Shown piece after piece: positions 8,852 through 18,409 of a stretch of DNA of 64,000 bases; position 1 is the first letter of the stretch, and each line of letters begins with the position of its first letter. Below the pieces are notes generated by a model, which was not told where the DNA came from, did not search any database, and worked only from the letters and a program-made list of their open reading frames with translations. The translations under genes were made by a program, and so were the position numbers. This DNA comes from Streptomyces albicerus (GTDB taxonomy: Bacteria > Actinomycetota > Actinomycetes > Streptomycetales > Streptomycetaceae), in NCBI RefSeq assembly GCF_008905045.1, contig NZ_VWMY01000008.1:62001-126000 (forward strand). Reading direction: 5' to 3'.

Positions 8852-9739
8852 CTAGCTGGTACCCGCCGAGGTCCACTCCTTCACGGCGGACTGATTCTTC
8901 TGGATCCACTTCTTGGCAGCTTCCTGCTCGTGGCCCGCCCCCGCCTGATTGATCATCAGCTCCAGGCTCTGGAGTTGATCAGCGGTCATGCTGAACTTCT
9001 TGAATTCAGCGGCAAGCTTGGCATTGCTTCCGACGAACTTCTTGTTCGCGACGACCTCGAAGCTGTCGCTCCCACCGAAGGCGTTCTTGGGGTCCTTGAG
9101 CAGAGTGAGTGGGTACTTGCTGAAGGCCCAGTGCGGTTGCCAGAGGGTGACCGCGACCGACTTCTTCTCTTTCATCGCCTTGTCGAGTGCGGCCAACATC
9201 GCCGGCGTGCTGCCGTCGATGACCGTGTACTTCTGCAGCCCGTAATCCTTCACGGCCTTGTTGTGGAGGTCCCGCATCAGTCCCGATCCGGACTCGATAC
9301 CGACGATCTGGCTGCCGAATTCGGCGGCATGACTGGCCAATTGATCCATCGAGGTCAAGCCGGTGGAGGTCGGGACGGCGACCGCCTGTGTGACGGGCGA
9401 ATACCACTTGTTCAGGGCGGTGAATTTGGAGCCGAACCTGGAGTAGTAGTCGGCATGGATCTTCGGCACACCGGTGGTGAACATGTCCAGCTGGCCGTTC
9501 GCCACTCCGGCGTAGACGGATCCCAGCTCGAGCTGACTGACCTTGACCGTGTAGCCCTGCTCCTCCAGCAACTCCTTCCACAGATAACTGGAGGCGATGG
9601 TCTCGTCGTAGGCGACAGCTCCGATGGTCACGGTCTTTTTGCCGCTTGCGCTACTGGTGGTCTGCGCGTTTCCGCTGCAGGCAGTCAGGGAAGCGGCGAT
9701 CACGGTCAGTAGGGTGATGGTCAGACACTTGTTACGCAT
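8852..9739 (-). CDS. Glycine betaine/quaternary-amine ABC transporter substrate-binding lipoprotein
   Basis: 295 aa. The N-terminus is a lipoprotein signal with lipobox LTAC followed by a Ser/Thr linker (SGNAQTTSSASGKK). The mature protein begins TVTIGAVAYDETIASSYLW, typical of the OpuAC/ProX superfamily, and contains IESGSGLMRDLH and a tryptophan-bearing block VAVTLWQPHWAF; betaine-binding proteins cage the quaternary amine with aromatic residues. It is the last gene of an operon with the permease and the ATPase upstream. RBS GAGGAG precedes the ATG. The neighbouring dehydrogenase suggests uptake for catabolism rather than, or besides, osmoprotection. The precise ligand (betaine, dimethylglycine, stachydrine, choline) is not decidable from sequence. 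Confidence 0.85.
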   Translation of the reverse strand: MRNKCLTITLLTVIAASLTACSGNAQTTSSASGKKTVTIGAVAYDETIASSYLWKELLEEQGYTVKVSQLELGSVYAGVANGQLDMFTTGVPKIHADYYSRFGSKFTALNKWYSPVTQAVAVPTSTGLTSMDQLASHAAEFGSQIVGIESGSGLMRDLHNKAVKDYGLQKYTVIDGSTPAMLAALDKAMKEKKSVAVTLWQPHWAFSKYPLTLLKDPKNAFGGSDSFEVVANKKFVGSNAKLAAEFKKFSMTADQLQSLELMINQAGAGHEQEAAKKWIQKNQSAVKEWTSAGTS

Positions 9740-9769
9740 GGCGAAGTTCTCCTCGGTGCAGTGCTTGTT

Positions 9770-10672
9770 TCACGCGGTGGGCGCCGGCGCCGCGCCGACT
9801 TCGGGTGATGCGGCGATATCGGCCTTGGGCTCAATGGCGATAGGCGCCGCCTTGCGGGGCTTGGGGAAGGCACCGCTGAGGCGGTCGAGGTAGATCGCGA
9901 GGAACACGACGCCGAGGCCGCCCTCGACACCCATGCCGACGTCGAGGCGGCTGAGGCCGCTTACGACGGTCGTCCCGAGGCCCCCGGCGCCGACCATGCC
10001 GGAGATGACGACCATGGAAAGCGCCATCATGACGACCTGGTTCAGACCGGTCATAATGGCCGGAACAGCAAGTGGGATCTTGATTTCACGGAGCAGCTGG
10101 CCAGGTTTCGCGCCGAAGGCAGCTCCGGCTTCCACGATCTCCGGGTCGACCTGCCGCAGGCCCAGTTGCGTGAGTCGCACGGCTGGAGGGGTGGCGACGA
10201 TCCAGGTCGACAGGGCCGCCGGGACGACACCGATGCCGAAGAAGAACACAGCCGGAATGAGGTAGACGAACACCGGCAGGGTCTGCATGAAGTCGAGGAC
10301 CGGCCGTATGCCGGCACTGGCCCGGCGACTCTGTGCGGCCCAGATTCCCGCAGGCACACCGACAGCCACTGCGAGGACGGAAGCGACCAGGACGATCGCA
10401 AGCGTCTGCATGGCGTCGTTCCACAGCTGCATGGACTCGATAAGGAGGAACCCGCTGAGAGTGAAGATCGCGAACGGTACGCCTCGCGCCCACCACGCCA
10501 GAGCGACCGCCACGGCCACGATGACCAACCAGTGCGGTGCGGTGAGCACGAAGAGCACCTTGTCGATGAGCCACTGCATGACGGAGGCGCAGGCGTTGAA
10601 GAAGCCGGCCCAGTGGTTCTGGAACCATTCGACGAGCTTGGCCACGCCGTCGCCGATGTGGAAATTAGGCAT
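9770..10672 (-). CDS. Betaine-type ABC transporter permease (OpuAB/ProW family)
   Basis: About 300 aa starting at ATG 10672 (MPNFHIGDGVAK); a longer reading to 10729 has no ribosome site. There are at least six membrane segments, and the BPD-transp inner-membrane motif GAAFGAKPGQLLREIKIPLAVPAIMTG carries the EAA loop that docks the ATPase. The ATG overlaps the ATPase stop by eight bases, so the genes are coupled. It forms the channel with the ATPase and the lipoprotein downstream. The tail after the last helix is Ala/Pro-rich and probably unstructured. Confidence 0.88.
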   Translation of the reverse strand: MPNFHIGDGVAKLVEWFQNHWAGFFNACASVMQWLIDKVLFVLTAPHWLVIVAVAVALAWWARGVPFAIFTLSGFLLIESMQLWNDAMQTLAIVLVASVLAVAVGVPAGIWAAQSRRASAGIRPVLDFMQTLPVFVYLIPAVFFFGIGVVPAALSTWIVATPPAVRLTQLGLRQVDPEIVEAGAAFGAKPGQLLREIKIPLAVPAIMTGLNQVVMMALSMVVISGMVGAGGLGTTVVSGLSRLDVGMGVEGGLGVVFLAIYLDRLSGAFPKPRKAAPIAIEPKADIAASPEVGAAPAPTA

Positions 10673-11834
10673 GGACGGCCTCCTCGCGATCAGCAAGTGC
10701 GGTGAGCAGGGCAGCACGCGGCACCACACCGATCAACCGCCGCTCGCTGTCGACGACTGCGAGCGGTACGGCATGCTTGCCGACGCGTGTGAAAAGGTCG
10801 ATCAGGCGTGCATCCTCAGTCACCGACTCGAAGTCCTGGGTGAGCAGACCGTCGAGTGTCGTCGCACCCGAGCGGATGGCCTTGGCCAGAGACGGGTCGT
10901 GGGCGACGCCTTCCACGACGCCGTTCGCATCCAGCACGTAGATGCCACCTGTCTGAGCGAGCTCCAGGCGGCGGAGCACGTCCTGCGGTGTTTCGTCGAT
11001 CGTGGCCGTGATCAGTGGCTCCCGCATGACGAGATCGACGGTGACCACCCGCGACCGGTCGACGTCGGAGACGAAGTTGGCGACATAGTCATCGGCCGGG
11101 TGGGTGAGGATCTCCTGAGCGGTGCCCAACTGCACGACGCCACCGTCACGCATGACCATGATCCGGTCGCCTAGACGCATGGCCTCGTTGAGGTCGTGTG
11201 TGACGAAGACGATGGTCTTCTGCATCTCCGCCTGCAGCCTAAGCAGGAGGTCCTGCATGTCGCGGCGGATGATGGGGTCGAGCGCGCTGAAAGGCTCATC
11301 CATGAGCAGAATTTCCGCGTCCGTGGCGAGAGCTCGCGCCAGACCGACGCGCTGGCGCATTCCACCGGACAGCTGGGATGGGTAGACGTGGCCCCAGTCC
11401 CCGAGGCCCACGATCTCCAACGCCTCTTTGGCACGGCGCTGCCGCTCTTGGGCCGACGTGCCGCGAAGGGAGAGCCCCAAGGCCGTGTTCTCTGCGACTG
11501 TCCGGTGCGGCAGCAGGGCGTAGTGCTGGAACACCATGCTCACGGTGCGGTTGCGGGTTTGCCGCAGCGCGTCGTCGTCGAGGGCGAGGAAGTCTTTTCC
11601 GTCCAGGGTTACGGAGCCCGACGTCGGTTCGACGAGTCGGTTGAGCATCCGAAGCAGCGTGGATTTCCCCGACCCCGACAGCCCCATGATGACGAACAGC
11701 TCACCCTTGTCGACGGTGAAGCTGACCTGGTCGACGGCGAAGGTCCGTGCAGGTTCCTTGCTCTTTCGAAACCACCTCTTGGCTGCCGGGGGGGCATAGC
11801 ATTTCGACAGTTGCTGTGCCTCGATCATGGCCAT
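10665..11834 (-). CDS. Betaine-type ABC transporter ATPase with C-terminal CBS domains (OpuAA/ProV family)
   Basis: 389 aa from ATG 11834, which follows GGAGGTGTG; ATG 11828 is an alternative. Walker A GLSGSGKST, Q-loop QHYALLP, signature LSGGMRQRVGLARAL and Walker B ILLMDEPFSALD are all intact. After about residue 270 come two CBS units (VVTVDLVMREPLITATIDET, GVAHDPSLA ... VLLTQDFESVTEDARL), which in OpuA sense ionic strength or nucleotides. The cognate permease overlaps its end. A GntR-type palindrome at 12274-12298 lies upstream, with only a deletion remnant of an oxidoreductase between, so that promoter probably now drives the operon. Confidence 0.9.
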   Translation of the reverse strand: MAMIEAQQLSKCYAPPAAKRWFRKSKEPARTFAVDQVSFTVDKGELFVIMGLSGSGKSTLLRMLNRLVEPTSGSVTLDGKDFLALDDDALRQTRNRTVSMVFQHYALLPHRTVAENTALGLSLRGTSAQERQRRAKEALEIVGLGDWGHVYPSQLSGGMRQRVGLARALATDAEILLMDEPFSALDPIIRRDMQDLLLRLQAEMQKTIVFVTHDLNEAMRLGDRIMVMRDGGVVQLGTAQEILTHPADDYVANFVSDVDRSRVVTVDLVMREPLITATIDETPQDVLRRLELAQTGGIYVLDANGVVEGVAHDPSLAKAIRSGATTLDGLLTQDFESVTEDARLIDLFTRVGKHAVPLAVVDSERRLIGVVPRAALLTALADREEAVHA

Positions 11835-11877
11835 CACACCTCCACGGGTGTGTTGTGAGGACCCTGCGGTGAAGGTC

Positions 11878-12260
11878 CTACTGATCAAAAGGGAGCGCCG
11901 AGCCGATCAGTTGGCGAAACCGGCTCTCGTCGCGTTGAGGATGGACGGCGTGGATGCTGCGGCCGGCCGCGATGTGGCCGATCGCCCCACGTTGGCCCCG
12001 CACCGTGGGTAACGAGGCGGAGGTCAACTGCAGGCGACCGTGGCGGCTCCCCCGGAAGGGACGCCCCCGCAGGCGCATGAATGGCGTCGTCGCCATGACG
12101 CAGGAAGCGGCGGAGAGGGTGTGCCCGCGCACCTCGTTATCCCCGCATGCGGGCTCGCAAGAGGTGCTGATCATGCGGTTGCGCAGCTGCGGGTCCTTGA
12201 GGGTGAGAGGTTCCAGCAGCGGGGTTCGAGGCGTGGCAGGTTCACGTGCGTCTCCAGACC
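11878..12260 (-). pseudogene. Internal-deletion remnant of an old-yellow-enzyme-type dehydrogenase
   Basis: One frame carries both ends of a protein paralogous to the gene at 12693-14768. The N-terminal block is PLLEPLTLKDPQLRNRMIST (compare LLQPFQLKHLTLRNRIIST in the intact gene). The C-terminal block is IGHIAAGRSIHAVHPQRDES (compare IGDAVASRNIHAAMYDARRI). More than 600 residues between them are missing and replaced by unrelated codons. It therefore looks like a second copy that lost its middle by deletion while keeping its promoter and terminal codons. It lies directly upstream of the ATPase gene in the same direction, which implies an original dehydrogenase-transporter operon. Confidence 0.7.
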
Positions 12261-12273
12261 TGGACTCCGGTAA

Positions 12274-12298
12274 CTGCAGACTGTAAAACAATCTGCAG
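12274..12298. promoter_or_regulatory. Palindromic operator of GntR (FCD) type upstream of the opuA-like operon
   Basis: Arms CTGCAGACTGT and ACAATCTGCAG are separated by three A, with one mismatched pair. The inner 21 bp differ at only two positions from the operator at 49143-49163 in the hydroxyproline segment. It sits just upstream of the dehydrogenase remnant. Confidence 0.6.
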
Positions 12299-12692
12299 GA
12301 ACGATGTGTTCGGGCTACCGGCTTGTCAAGGCCTACTGCGCGAGAAGGCGCACACCAGATGTAGCCATCGAGGAACGGGCCCCCGGACGAGTACGGCGTG
12401 AGTTTCTTGTGGAAACCAGACAAGGGAGCGTCGTCCAGCGCATGCGCGGTCATTACAGCCTCCGGGGTTCAGGGCCCAGACCCGCCCGCGCAGGGGAGAG
12501 CCCAGTCTGGGCCGGGATTCATGTTCCTCAGTGGTGCGGCCGTCGGCCCACCGTCCAAAGCGAACGGAGGATCCCTGTGCGACGGCCGGAGTGAATGGTT
12601 CTCGGGGTCTACGTGGCGGCTGTGTGTCCCCGGCACGCATCTCACTGTTCCCGAGCTGCTCTCGCTGGGGCTCAGGCTTCTTGGTGGCTCGA

Positions 12693-14768
12693 TCAGATGG
12701 ACAGGGCGATGCGTCGCGCGTCGTACATCGCGGCGTGGATGTTGCGGCTGGCCACGGCGTCCCCGATGCGGTACAGCCGATAGCGTCCGTCGGGGTTGTT
12801 CACCAGTTGCTGCGGCGCAACGGTGGCGAGTGCGTCGAGGTCGACTTCGCCGAGGTTGGTGGAGGCGTCCTTGAGCTCGAGGTAGAGGTCGTCGTTGGGC
12901 ACGGTTCCGTGCTCGACAACGACCTGGTCCACGACCCGCTCCACGAGTTCACCGGTGTATTCGTTGCGGAGCACGACCACCAGCCCGCCATCGCCGCGGC
13001 GGACCTCGCGCAGGCGGTGGTCAGGAGTAAGGCGTACGCCCGTGCGGTAGAACGACTCCAAGTACGCCGGGTAAAGCACACCGATCACCTCATGGCCGAT
13101 CTCTCGGTCCGGCGCGACGATCTCGACCTGTGAGCCCGCCGCGATGAGCCGCTCGGCGGTGGACAATGCCTGGTCTCCCCCGTGGTCGTCGAAAATCAGG
13201 ACCCGTCGGCCCGGCGCCGCATCGCCGCTGAGAATGTCCCACGTGGAGACGGTCAGGCTTTCCCCAGCAGTGAGTTCGGGTGTCGCGGGCAGCCCACCGG
13301 TGGCAGTGATGACCACGTCCGGCTCGAGCGCCAGTACGTCATCGGTATCCGCGAAGACGCCCCGCCGCAGGGTGACGCCGAGCCGACGGGCCTCGTCCTC
13401 CAGCCAGTTGACGATGCTGAGCAGCTCTCTCTGCCGTTCATTCGCACGCGCGGCGAGCTGCACCTGGCCGCCGATCCGACCGGCCGCCTCGAAGAGTGTC
13501 ACCTCGTGCCCGGCTTCGGCGCACCCCCGGGCCGCCTCGAGGCCGGCCGGACCCCCACCGACCACGACGACTCGCTTGCGGCGCTCCGCTGCCGGTGCGA
13601 TGTGCGGAATCAGTTGCTCGCGGCCGGTGGCCGGGTTGTGCAGGCACAGGGCGTCGAGGCCGACGTAAATCCGGTTGATGCAGTACGAGGCACCGACGCA
13701 CGGGCGGATCCGGTCCTCTTCACCGGCCTCGAGCTTGCGCACGATGTGCGGATCAGCGATGTGGGCACGCACCATGCCGACGAGGTCCAGACCGCCCTCG
13801 CGCAGCGCATGGCGCGCGGTGGGCAGGTCCGCGATGCGGCCCGCATGCATGAGCGGCAAGCCGACCTTGTCCTTGAATGCCCTGGTGATGGACAGCGAGG
13901 CGCCGAGAGGGCTGCCGAGCGGCGGGATCTGCCGGGCAAGTTCTGTGTCTGTCGTCGCGGATGCCACGCTCAACGAAATGAAGTCAATGAGCCCCGATTC
14001 GGCCAGGCGCTGTCCGATCGCGATCGCGTCCTGCTGGGTGAGGCCTCCCTCCACCTGCTCGTCGCCGCTCATGCGGATGCCGACGATGTAGTCGTCGCCG
14101 ACCGCCGCGCGGACCGCCTCGAGCACCTCGAACACAAACCGGAGACGGTTGTCGAGGCTGCCGCCGTAGTGGTCGGTGCGCCGGTTCATCCGCGGCGACC
14201 AGAACTGCTCGATCAGGTGTCCGCCGTGCGCGCTGATCTCGACGCCGTCCAGACCACCGTCCTTGCACCGCCGCGCCGCATCGCCGTATGCACGTACGAT
14301 CCGGCGGATGTCGAAATCCTCGGTGGCCTTGGGAAAGCTCCGATGCGCCGGCTCCCGCAGCGTGGAGGAGGACACGGTCGGCAGCCAGTCCGCGGTGTCC
14401 CACCTCGTGCGACGACCCATGTGCGTGATCTGGCTCATGATCGCCGCGCCGTGGGCGTGCACACGATCGGCGATCTCTCGGAAGTACGGAATGATCGCAT
14501 CGTCAGCGACGGAGAGCTGGCCGAACGACGACGGGGAATCGATCGCGACGGTCGCTGACCCACCGATCATCGTCAGAGCGATGCCGCCCTTGGCCTTCTC
14601 CTCGTGGTAGAGCTGGTAGCGCAGCTTCGGCTTGCCGTCCTCGGCGTAGGCCGGTTCATGACTGGTGCTGATGATGCGATTGCGCAGGGTGAGATGCTTG
14701 AGCTGAAACGGCTGGAGCAGTGGATCGTTGGATGCACCGGGCGGGGCGTCGCCAAGATCGTGGGACAC
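12693..14768 (-). CDS. NADH:flavin oxidoreductase / dimethylamine-dehydrogenase-type enzyme (DgcA-like)
   Basis: 691 aa from GTG 14768, with AGGAGGG seven bases upstream. Residues about 20-370 form an old-yellow-enzyme FMN barrel (ISTSHEPAYAEDG, GVEISAHGGHLIEQFWSP, NRRTDHYGGSLDNRLRF). Around 385-400 is a degenerate cluster region (CVGASYCINRIYVGLDALCL) where relatives bind an Fe-S cluster with four Cys; three Cys are visible here. The C-terminal half is an FAD/NAD domain (VVVVGGGPAGLEAARG). Length and order match dimethylglycine, stachydrine and trimethylamine demethylating dehydrogenases. With the adjacent betaine-type transporter, a role in N-methyl-amine catabolism is inferred. A palindrome at 14801-14818 lies upstream. 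Confidence 0.8.
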   Translation of the reverse strand: MSHDLGDAPPGASNDPLLQPFQLKHLTLRNRIISTSHEPAYAEDGKPKLRYQLYHEEKAKGGIALTMIGGSATVAIDSPSSFGQLSVADDAIIPYFREIADRVHAHGAAIMSQITHMGRRTRWDTADWLPTVSSSTLREPAHRSFPKATEDFDIRRIVRAYGDAARRCKDGGLDGVEISAHGGHLIEQFWSPRMNRRTDHYGGSLDNRLRFVFEVLEAVRAAVGDDYIVGIRMSGDEQVEGGLTQQDAIAIGQRLAESGLIDFISLSVASATTDTELARQIPPLGSPLGASLSITRAFKDKVGLPLMHAGRIADLPTARHALREGGLDLVGMVRAHIADPHIVRKLEAGEEDRIRPCVGASYCINRIYVGLDALCLHNPATGREQLIPHIAPAAERRKRVVVVGGGPAGLEAARGCAEAGHEVTLFEAAGRIGGQVQLAARANERQRELLSIVNWLEDEARRLGVTLRRGVFADTDDVLALEPDVVITATGGLPATPELTAGESLTVSTWDILSGDAAPGRRVLIFDDHGGDQALSTAERLIAAGSQVEIVAPDREIGHEVIGVLYPAYLESFYRTGVRLTPDHRLREVRRGDGGLVVVLRNEYTGELVERVVDQVVVEHGTVPNDDLYLELKDASTNLGEVDLDALATVAPQQLVNNPDGRYRLYRIGDAVASRNIHAAMYDARRIALSI

Positions 14769-14800
14769 GTGCCCTCCTGAAGCTTGGGTGCTGTGGCCTG

Positions 14801-14818
14801 CACAACCTGCACGTTGTG
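14801..14818. promoter_or_regulatory. Palindrome CACAAC-N6-GTTGTG between the dehydrogenase and the PucR gene
   Basis: Perfect 6-bp arms with spacer CTGCAC, 33 bp upstream of the dehydrogenase GTG. It is a plausible operator for the neighbouring PucR-type regulator; binding is inferred only from position and symmetry. Confidence 0.4.
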
Positions 14819-14906
14819 AGGAACGACAGTTCCAGTCAGGAGGGCCCTCCGTCTTCCGACAGGATTACGAATTCGCGAGGGTTCTGTCCGACGCGGTGTC
14901 TGAATG

Positions 14907-16145
14907 TCACGATGCGTCGTCGGCCAGTTCGGCGTATGCGCCGACGAGCCGCGTCAGTTTGATGCCCAGATGCAGGGTGAGCCGGTTACGGCCGTCGCGC
15001 AGGTCCATCCCGGTGGCCTTCTCGATACGCTCGAGCCGGTAGTACAGCGTGGAGCGATGGATATGAAGCGCTGCCGCCGCGCGCGTCGCGTCGCCGGCGC
15101 AGTCGAGGTAGGCCTCTGCGGTATCCAGCAGGCTGTCGGCGTGCCCTCGCTCCACAAGAGCGCGCAGACCGGGCGGGTACAGGGTGGGGCTCAAGTCGCG
15201 TGGGGAGAGCTTGAGCAGGAACGCATACACACCCAGGTCTTCCCACGCGGTCACGTCTCCGAGCGAAGGCAGCACACCAGCGGCACGCGCTGCGACGCGC
15301 GCCTGTTCGTGCGAGACCGCGGCTGCATCCGGGCCCGATCGCACCGTGCCGAGGCCTGCAACGCACCGGCCGACGTCGGCCTGGGACTGCACTTCGGCGA
15401 TCACGTTCTGCGCAAGTGCCCGGCCGGTCGCGTCGGACAGTCGGTCGCCGCCTCGCAGCAGTAGAGCCCGCCGCCCCTGGACCACGGTCAGCACCGTTCC
15501 AGGTGGCTCGATGCGCCTGGCATGCTCGGTGGCGGCTCGCAGGGCGACCTCGGCACTCTCCAGGGCCGGGGGTGTGTCGACCAACTCGATGACCATGACC
15601 ATGGCCTGTTCGAGGGACTTCAGCAGGCCCTCCTCGTCGACCTCTTCTCCGGCACGAGCACGGACGGCAGGGTCAGCCGCAATGAGATCACGCAGCAGCG
15701 CCTCCTCCCGGCTTTGTTGCCGCTCGTGCAGCACCAAACGCCGGTAGAGCAGCAGTCCAATACTGACCGCTGCGGTGGTCGCTCGGGCGATCTCCCAATC
15801 TTCCACCGATTCATCGATCAGGAAAAGGTAGGCGAGCAGCAGCCCGTGCTCGCGGATGGGCACGCACACCCGCGGCTTGATGCCCTTCTCGGCATCGCCC
15901 GGCACCCGGCCTGGTCGATCCCAGTCGGCGATTCCATGCGAGAGCATCCGGGCCTTCTCTGACGGGTCCGCTTCGCGCTGCATGACCGCACGAACACGGA
16001 GCGCGTCCTCGTCCCCGAAATGCCTGCTCACCGCCAAGAGACGCAGTTGCGGATCATCGATCGCAACGGAACGCCCCAGCTGCGCAGCCAGCCTGTCAAC
16101 AACTTGCTGCAGTTCGTCGGTCTGCACTCCTTGCGAGTACTTCAC
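14907..16145 (-). CDS. PucR/CdaR-family transcriptional regulator
   Basis: About 412 aa if GTG 16145 (VKYSQGVQTDELQQ) is the start; ATG 16220 is an alternative, and the choice is uncertain. It has an N-terminal GAF-like sensor (about 10-140: VAIDDPQLRLLAVSRHFGD, PRVCVPIREHGLLLAYLFLI), a central GGDEF-like CdaR region, and a C-terminal PucR HTH: LLDTAEAYLDCAGDATRAAA followed by LHIHRSTLYYRLERIEKATG. This family activates catabolic operons in response to substrate. It lies just upstream of, and codirectional with, the DgcA-like gene (138 bp) and probably controls it and the opuA-like operon. Confidence 0.85.
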   Translation of the reverse strand: MKYSQGVQTDELQQVVDRLAAQLGRSVAIDDPQLRLLAVSRHFGDEDALRVRAVMQREADPSEKARMLSHGIADWDRPGRVPGDAEKGIKPRVCVPIREHGLLLAYLFLIDESVEDWEIARATTAAVSIGLLLYRRLVLHERQQSREEALLRDLIAADPAVRARAGEEVDEEGLLKSLEQAMVMVIELVDTPPALESAEVALRAATEHARRIEPPGTVLTVVQGRRALLLRGGDRLSDATGRALAQNVIAEVQSQADVGRCVAGLGTVRSGPDAAAVSHEQARVAARAAGVLPSLGDVTAWEDLGVYAFLLKLSPRDLSPTLYPPGLRALVERGHADSLLDTAEAYLDCAGDATRAAAALHIHRSTLYYRLERIEKATGMDLRDGRNRLTLHLGIKLTRLVGAYAELADDAS

Positions 16146-16302
16146 CTTCTCCTCATCCCCACACGCAGCAGGTGGGTAGTCCGGTCCTGCCGTCGAGCCA
16201 AGAGCAGCGAAGGCTTCCATGTCCCGATGAACTGCATGCCGGGCGGAGCGACCGGAGCCTGCCTTGCGAATCCAAGTCAGCTGCCCTGAGGGTGTCCAGC
16301 GG

Positions 16303-16524
16303 TCAGCGGGCGTCGATGACCATGAGGGCCATGTGAAGCGAGGTGCATGACTCGACGGACTCAAGTGACGCGCCCAGGATACGTTCGATGGTCCGCAGAC
16401 GACTGTAGAGGGTTGGGCGGCTCAGACCGCTCAAGTGAGCAGTGTGTGACTTGGAGTCGGCGCAATCGAGGTAGATGCGCAGCAGTGCCAGAAGGCTGTC
16501 GCCTGTGCGGGCATCGTGATCTAG
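16303..16524 (-). pseudogene. C-terminal HTH fragment of a second PucR-type regulator
   Basis: Reading the minus strand gives DSLLALLRIYLDCADSKSH, then LSRPTLYSRLRTIERILGAS and the stop at 16303. This is the PucR effector HTH (compare the intact gene at 14907). The frame breaks at about 16524, exactly where the IS1634-type end sequence starts, so the rest was removed by the IS. It may be the remains of the regulator that accompanied the deleted dehydrogenase copy. Confidence 0.65.
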
Positions 16525-16548
16525 CCCCGTATTTCGCAGGTTGCTGAT

Positions 16549-18215
16549 TCAGGTCTGTGGCCAGCGGGTTTGTCCGATGTCGGTGTTGAGGAGGTCGAGG
16601 AGGTGGAGTTGGATGCCGCGGGTGATCTGGACGGTGGGCGGGTCGGTGACGCTGCCGATCCGCAGGGTGAGTTCGCCGAGGTGGTAAAAGATCATGCGGC
16701 CGGTTGGGGCGGACGCGGCGGTTGTCGGGGTAGAGGCCGCTCATGGTCTGCTCGGGGCCGAGCGCCCGTCTGACCTGCCGCTCGATCAGGCAGAAGACCT
16801 GGATCAGGGCGGCGACGGATGGCGTCCCGCCGGGTGGTGTAGCCGATCAACGGAACGGAACTCGCAGGTCACGGGGGGTACTTCGACCGGCTGGGGCACC
16901 CGGCGCCTCACCGGGCCACTTCGCGTGCCGCGTCCGACGGAGAGATCATCGCGAGCCGGATACCGGAGGGCGAAGCGCGTGATCGCTTACACCACCTGGC
17001 GGGACGCGACCCGGCGACGCGCCGGTTGTGCTGCACGAAGACCAGCGCGATCGCGAGCGGGCCCTTGCAGTCGTGGTATCTGCTGAAGTCGTGGTATCTG
17101 CGCTCGACCACGCCCTGGCCTTTGTAGTGGATCAGGGCCTGTCCGGCGTCCGCCTGGTCGGCGGGGACGGACGTCAGCAGTGCGTACTAGCCGTCGACAG
17201 CAGCTTCTGCCTTCAGCACGCCGGTGTCGAAGTGCCAGGCCAGGACCGGGGTGCCGTCCTCGTTATCGGTGACGGTCCAGCGCAGACAAGAGGTGACACG
17301 GCGCTTGGCGGCGATGACACCGATCCGGGCGACGATCTTCTCCCGGGTCTTGTAGTGGCGTCCGCCGGCCGCGGTGGTGAGCTTGTTCAGGTCTTCTGCG
17401 GCCTTGGCCAGGCGTTTGTCCCGGGCGGCTTGCTGGCCGGCGGCGTTCGCGGTGGAGTGGACCAGGATCCGTCGCACGGTCAGCTGAGGATCGCTCTTGC
17501 GGGGGGCCCGGTCAGGGTGTGGGTGTCCTCCAGCACGCGGTAGGTCTCGCGCCGCTCCGTGGGCTTGCCCGCCTCCCGGTCCGGCGTCCAGTCCACAACG
17601 GTGGCCTGCGCGAGATCGAGAGCGGCATAGACCTCGTCCTTGACCTGGACGGCCGGGGCCGGGGCGATGAACTGAACCCCGGCCGCCAGCAGGGCACAGA
17701 CGTTGGAATAGGACACCAGCTTGGAGTCGGCGACCATCAGGAAGTCGCGCTCACCGGCCATGGCCCGCAGGTCCTTCATCGCGCCGACGACCTGGCTGAC
17801 CTCGGCCGCACCACCGCCGAAGACCCGGGCATGGAGCGGGATGCCGCCGTCGGCCGACACCGCGAGTCCGGCCTGGACCTGCTTCAGATCGAAACGCCGG
17901 TCCTTGGGATGCTCGTAGCCGATGACGGGGAAGCCCTCGTCCTAACCCTCAACCGGGAAGGCCCCGTGCACGGACATGCTGGTCACGTCCCAGTGCATCC
18001 GGGCCACATCGATCCCGAACTCACCGATCGCCCGCGCCCCGACCGTGCCCGCGATGTGCTCCAGGTGCGGAGCGATCGCATCCAGTGCCCGGGCCAGACG
18101 GTCATCGTTGAGCAGACCGGGCTCGATCCCGAAGACCTCTTCCACCGCCCAGCACCTGGCCCAGTCCTCAACCCGCACCAGCGGCGCGGGCGACATGCTC
18201 GTCCGCAGTGCACCA
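16549..18215 (-). pseudogene. IS1634-type DDE transposase, degraded
   Basis: The minus strand reads, in broken frames, LVRVEDWARCWAVEEVFGIE, ARMHWDVTSMSVHGAFPVEG, then TAG at about 17942, VSADGGIPLHARVFGGGAAE, FLMVADSKLVSYSNVC, a frameshift near 17510, RRILVHSTANAAGQQAARDK, a TGG-to-TAG change near 17189 (AVDG-stop-YALLT), GLYPDNRRVRP, another shift and DIGQTRWPQT-stop at 16549. The order matches actinobacterial IS1634/IS4-group transposases of about 500 aa. There are two nonsense codons, at least two frameshifts and a 20-bp tandem duplication (two copies of GTCGTGGTATCTGC at 17069-17100). The far N-terminus is not identified. A group II intron abuts its 5' side. Confidence 0.7.
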
Positions 18216-18321
18216 GTGCTTTCGGGATCTTTCCTGTCTGCCTCCGGCGAACTGTTGGTGAAGTCGGCCCGGGGCGCGGTTCCGGTCTTTCGACCGGCCC
18301 GTTTCCCCGGAGCCGCTTCCC

Positions 18322-18356
18322 GAACCGGGCATGCGACTTGGCACCGCACCCGGCTC
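18322..18356 (-). ncRNA. Group II intron domain V
   Basis: A 35-nt hairpin with base GAGCC / GGTTC, the AGTCGC side strand and a catalytic-triad-like GC-rich lower stem. This is the most conserved piece of group II ribozymes, and it fixes the strand and the 3' side of the intron. Confidence 0.8.
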
Positions 18357-18409
18357 TCCACAAGCCCCGAGGGACCCGCGGTGGTGGTCCTCATCCCGTG
18401 GCGCCCCAG

